Positions 60,699 through 64,000 of a DNA stretch of 64,000 bases are shown in pieces. Source of the DNA: Pneumocystis sp. 'macacae' (taxonomy: Eukaryota; Ascomycota; Pneumocystomycetes; Pneumocystales; Pneumocystaceae); the NCBI GenBank assembly GCA_018127085.1, contig CM030720.1:310001-374000 (forward strand). The letters are read 5' to 3'. How positions within the stretch are numbered: the stretch's first letter is position 1; the number at the start of each line of letters is the position of its first letter. Both the position numbers and the translations under genes were made by a program. The notes under the pieces are model-generated. The model was not told where the DNA came from. It did no database searches and worked only from the letters and a program-made list of their open reading frames with translations.

Positions 60699-62912
60699 AT
60701 GGGTATTTTTTCATTTTGTTTTAATTGTGACTGCTTCAAAGGTATGTTGATAACATTAACTGGTGTTTATGGAAAATTTCACAATCTAATAACAATATTA
60801 GGACCATCTCAAACAACGCTTTATGAACCTTTATTAGAAGGTATGCATATAGTATTTGTTTTATAAAAAAAATTAACATAAAGGCATAGATAGAGAAAGA
60901 GAAGCAGTTTCGGATCTTTTACAGTATCTTGAGAATGTAATCTAAGAAATAACTAAATAAGTGTTTAGACTAATGATTTCTCTAGCGATCAGATGTTAAT
61001 TTCTTCAGTAACGAGCCATTATCTGCGCTTACAACTCTTGTTTATTCCGACAATCTTGATCTTCAAAGAAGTGCAGCACTCGCATTCGCAGAAATAACAG
61101 AAAAGGGTAATGAGTTTTTGATATACACAGTATGGTTGATAAGGAAAAGATATATGTGAAGTAGGTGCAGATGTACTTGAGCCTGTGATATTTCTTCTTG
61201 GAAGTTCTGATGTAGAAGTTCAAAGAGCTGCAAGTGCAGCGTTGGGCAATTTAGCAGTTAATAGTAATACTCTTATACTTGTTTCTACTGTAGTTAAATA
61301 TGAAATCAGTGCAAAACAAGTCTTTAATCGTTAAAATGGGGGGCTTAGGGCCTTTGATAGAACAAATGTCATCTACAAACGTAGAGGTTCAGTGTAATGC
61401 TGTAGGATGCATTACTAATCTGACAACTCATGGTGAATATGTTGTTTGTATTATTTAGGGTCTCCTTATTTTATAGATGAAAATAAAACAAAAATAGCCA
61501 AATCTGGCGCGTTATCTCCTTTAATTAAATTAGCTGCATCTAAAGATACAAGAGTACAAAGGAATGCTTCAGGTGCTCTTTTAAATATGACCCATTCAGG
61601 TAACTTTCTATTTAATATATTATTTTTTATTTGAATTAATCGTATTTAGATGAAAATAGACAGCAACTAGTTAATGCAGGGGCAATTCCGACTCTTGTAT
61701 GTCTTCTTTCTTCTCCTGATGCTGATGTCCAATATTATTGTACTACAGCTTTGAGTAATATTGCTGTAGATGGTATGCATTTTATAGAAAGTTATGCATT
61801 TTTATTCATTATTATTAGCCTCAAATAGAAGAATGTTAAGTCAAACAGAACCGCAGCTTGTTGAGTTTCTTGTGTCTTTAATGAATTCTTCAAGTCCAAA
61901 AGTTCAATGTCAAGCTGCACTTGCATTAAGAAATTTGGCATCTGATGGTAAATATAATAAATGTTTAAAATTCTATTAACACATTTTATAGAAGGGTATC
62001 AATTAGAAGTTGTAAAGGCTGGTGGATTACCTGGATTACTTCGTTTATTACAATCTTCATTTATTCCTCATGTATTATCATCTGTTGCGTGTATTCGAAA
62101 TATATCAATACATCCTCTGAACGAATCACCTATTATTGATGCTTTATTCTTAAAACCTTTAGTAAAACTTCTTTCAACTAGTACTCATGAGGAAATTCAG
62201 TGTCATGCTATTTCTACTTTAAGAAATTTAGCAGCAAGTAGCGAGCGGAATAAATGTGCAATTGTTGAAGCAGGAGCTGTACAGAAATGTAAACAGCTTA
62301 TTCTTGACGTACCTGTAAATATTCAAAGTGAAATGACAGCATGTATTGCTGTTCTTGCACTTAGTGGTAATTTTATAATATCATATATAATTATATTTAA
62401 TTTTCAAGATAATTTAAAAGGACATTTATTATCTCTTGGAATTTGCGATGTTCTTATTATATTAACGGGTTCTTCAAGTATTGAAGTGCAAGGGAATAGT
62501 GCTGCGGCATTAGGTAATCTGTCATCTAAAAGTAAAAATTTTGGTCATCAAAAAGAAAACATAAATTGTATAACAAATGATTACACACCATTTATTAATG
62601 CATGGAATGAGCCAGGTGATGGTGTTCATGGTTATTTGTGTCGTTTTTTATCTAATGAGGATATAACATTCCAACATATTGCAGTTTGGACACTTTTACA
62701 ATTATTAGAATCAGAAAGTAATTACATAATTAGATATTTTATGAAACTAATGTGACCCAGATAAAACACTTATAAATTTAATTCAAACTAGTTCTCAAAT
62801 TATATCATTAATTCGAAACATATCTACTAGAGAAATTCAAGAAGAAGGTGAAAGCGAAGTTATTATTTTAGCGAAAAAGGTTGAAGAAATAATAAAAAAT
62901 CCAGAAATATAA
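60699..62912 (+). CDS. VAC8: Vac8, armadillo-repeat vacuole inheritance protein
   Basis: Vac8 anchors vacuoles to myosin and nuclei, and takes part in vacuole fusion and autophagy. The first exon encodes [14 protein letters not shown]: Gly2 fits N-myristoylation and three nearby Cys fit palmitoylation, the known membrane targeting of Vac8. Then a long run of armadillo repeats: [136 protein letters not shown] and [15 protein letters not shown]. Seven or eight introns, often right at repeat boundaries, interrupt the gene. The C-terminal extension ([40 protein letters not shown]) is family-like and ends KNPEI. Confidence 0.9.
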
Positions 62913-63346
62913 TTATTTTGATTATATTAACAATAACCTGAGTTGCTTAATTAATATTATTTTAAATAATTTTATTCTTTTAAATCTTAAATTGATTTAA
63001 TATTTAAAGTTTATTATAAAAATATAAATTGTAATAAATGATTTATACTTTCCTAAAATCATTATTACATCATATATTTTTTCATCCCTAAAATTCAAAT
63101 ATATATTAGCTGTTTTTTCTGATATCTATTACACTATTGAATAAACATTAAAATGTTTTAGATAAAATAAAAAAAGATATATAATCTTATACTAATAGTT
63201 TTTATTTTTTTATCAGATAAACAAAATTTATCAATAATAATAGTATATTACTGTTAATTTAAATACTTTTTGTTTTGAATTTTCAATTAGTAAATTATTG
63301 AAAATAATGTAGTTTTTTAAAATTAAAATAATTTTATATGTTTTTT
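62913..63346. other. Convergent intergenic gap, no gene seen
   Basis: This is about 430 bases between the VAC8 stop and the stop of the DUF155 gene on the opposite strand. It is AT-rich, with no open frame or structure beyond T and A runs. Confidence 0.5.
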
Positions 63347-64000
63347 TTAAATAATATCAAAATAACTACCAAGTGCAAATATTACTTCAATAAAAATCAA
63401 ACATGTTATAATTAATTCAAGACGATGTGCTGTATTTTCACTTAATACTTCTCTAAGAGTAATCTGTAATTCTGTAGCATAATTAAGTTTCGTATTAACA
63501 ATATTCAATCTCAAATTCATATCTAATGCCTCGTTTGTTTTTAAATAGCATTCTAAAGAATCATATCATGTTCCATAAAAAAGCATATTACCTTCCAATT
63601 TCATGTTTTCCCAATAAAATTCAGGAAGATCAAGAAAATTTTCAGGATTAAGATTAAAATACTGACGAAATCTAAGAAGAATTCCGGTTTTTTGAATTAT
63701 TTCACGCCTCTTGAGAGGAATTTTCCCTGATGCCAAAGAATCTGGAATAGTTTTAACATTATTTAAATAATTTTCAAGTTCATCTTCGAGAACAGCTAAC
63801 TTGCTAGATCTAGCTAAGCTTTGTGCAAAAGATAATTGTGCCATTATTATATTATCAGGAGAAGGTGTCTCTGAATTCAATAATTTATCATGATTAAAAT
63901 CATTTCCGATAACAATAAGATCTTTTTGAACAGAAATAGAAGTTTTTCTTGAACAAATTAGTATTTCACCATTTTTATTCGAAAAACTAACGTGCTTTTA
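63347..64000 (-). CDS. DUF155 protein, Rmd1/RMND1 family (5' end outside window)
   Basis: Members act at the mitochondrial inner membrane in translation (RMND1) or, for yeast Rmd1/Rmd8 and S. pombe Sif-type proteins, in sporulation and cell-wall functions. The visible part starts beyond the right edge, at about KNGEILICSRKTSISVQKDL. Next come the diagnostic blocks AQLSFAQSLARSSKLAVLED, ELENYLNNVKTIPDSLA, IQKTGILLRFRQYFNLNPEN and FLDLPEFYWENMKLEGN. After one or two introns the last exon ends REVLSENTAHRLELIITC, with a C-terminal hydrophobic segment (LIFIEVIFALGSYFD) and DII. The stop is at 63347-63349. The C-terminal membrane segment is shared by the whole family, so the subgroup cannot be told. 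Confidence 0.8.

Overview
The window is nuclear DNA of an ascomycete close to Pneumocystis (Taphrinomycotina). The evidence is very AT-rich DNA, densely packed genes cut by many tiny introns (about 35-75 nt, GTA...AG), fission-yeast-like proteins (an S. pombe-type H3 C-terminus, Csk1-like kinase, Cul4, SUN/Psu1 protein) and an AACCCT-type element upstream of histone H3. The species cannot be fixed from sequence alone. No mobile element, CRISPR array, viral gene or gene cluster was seen.

Layout. 0-4 kb: inner centromere protein INCENP (minus), its 3' end in GC-rich DNA next to TGTATAGTG-like repeats. 4.6-12 kb: spliceosomal helicase Prp16, COQ7 (with an apparent GA-AG intron) and a siderophore/heme-type MFS transporter. 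12.5-21 kb: a SUN-family wall protein with a GPI-like tail and the ribosome quality-control ligase listerin. 21-30.2 kb: the TFIIH helicase XPD/Rad3, a CAK-like kinase, a 2.4-kb gene-free AT desert and checkpoint protein Mad1. 30.4-36.4 kb: tRNA-Asp, a small unrecognised three-intron gene, the nuclear HtrA-like protease Nma111 and a GC-rich histone H3 gene without an H4 partner.

36.6-43 kb: a J-domain protein, then a sharply GC-rich island holding PRPP synthetase, a DGK1-like lipid kinase, ribosomal protein uS14 (RPS29) and the J/RRM protein Cwf23. 43-48.2 kb: four consecutive mitochondrial-function genes (HIBCH/mS47-like hydrolase, uL4m, mL38, inner-membrane peptidase IMP1). 48.4-64 kb: cullin 4, exosome subunit RRP46, a probable APC13, a CofD/YvcK-like protein, RPS21, decapping enhancer EDC3, an IPC mannosyltransferase, tRNA-Trp with a 10-nt intron, VAC8, and a DUF155 (RMD1/RMND1) gene running off the right edge.

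The genes are housekeeping genes in no obvious operon-like order. The most unusual property is compositional: GC-rich blocks begin and end inside or at the edges of genes (INCENP, J-protein, H3, and the 38.4-42.97 kb island) in an otherwise AT-rich genome, while intron architecture stays the same. Coordinates of multi-exon genes are the span from start to stop codon. Exons were joined by eye from splice signals, reading phase and family conservation, without transcript evidence.
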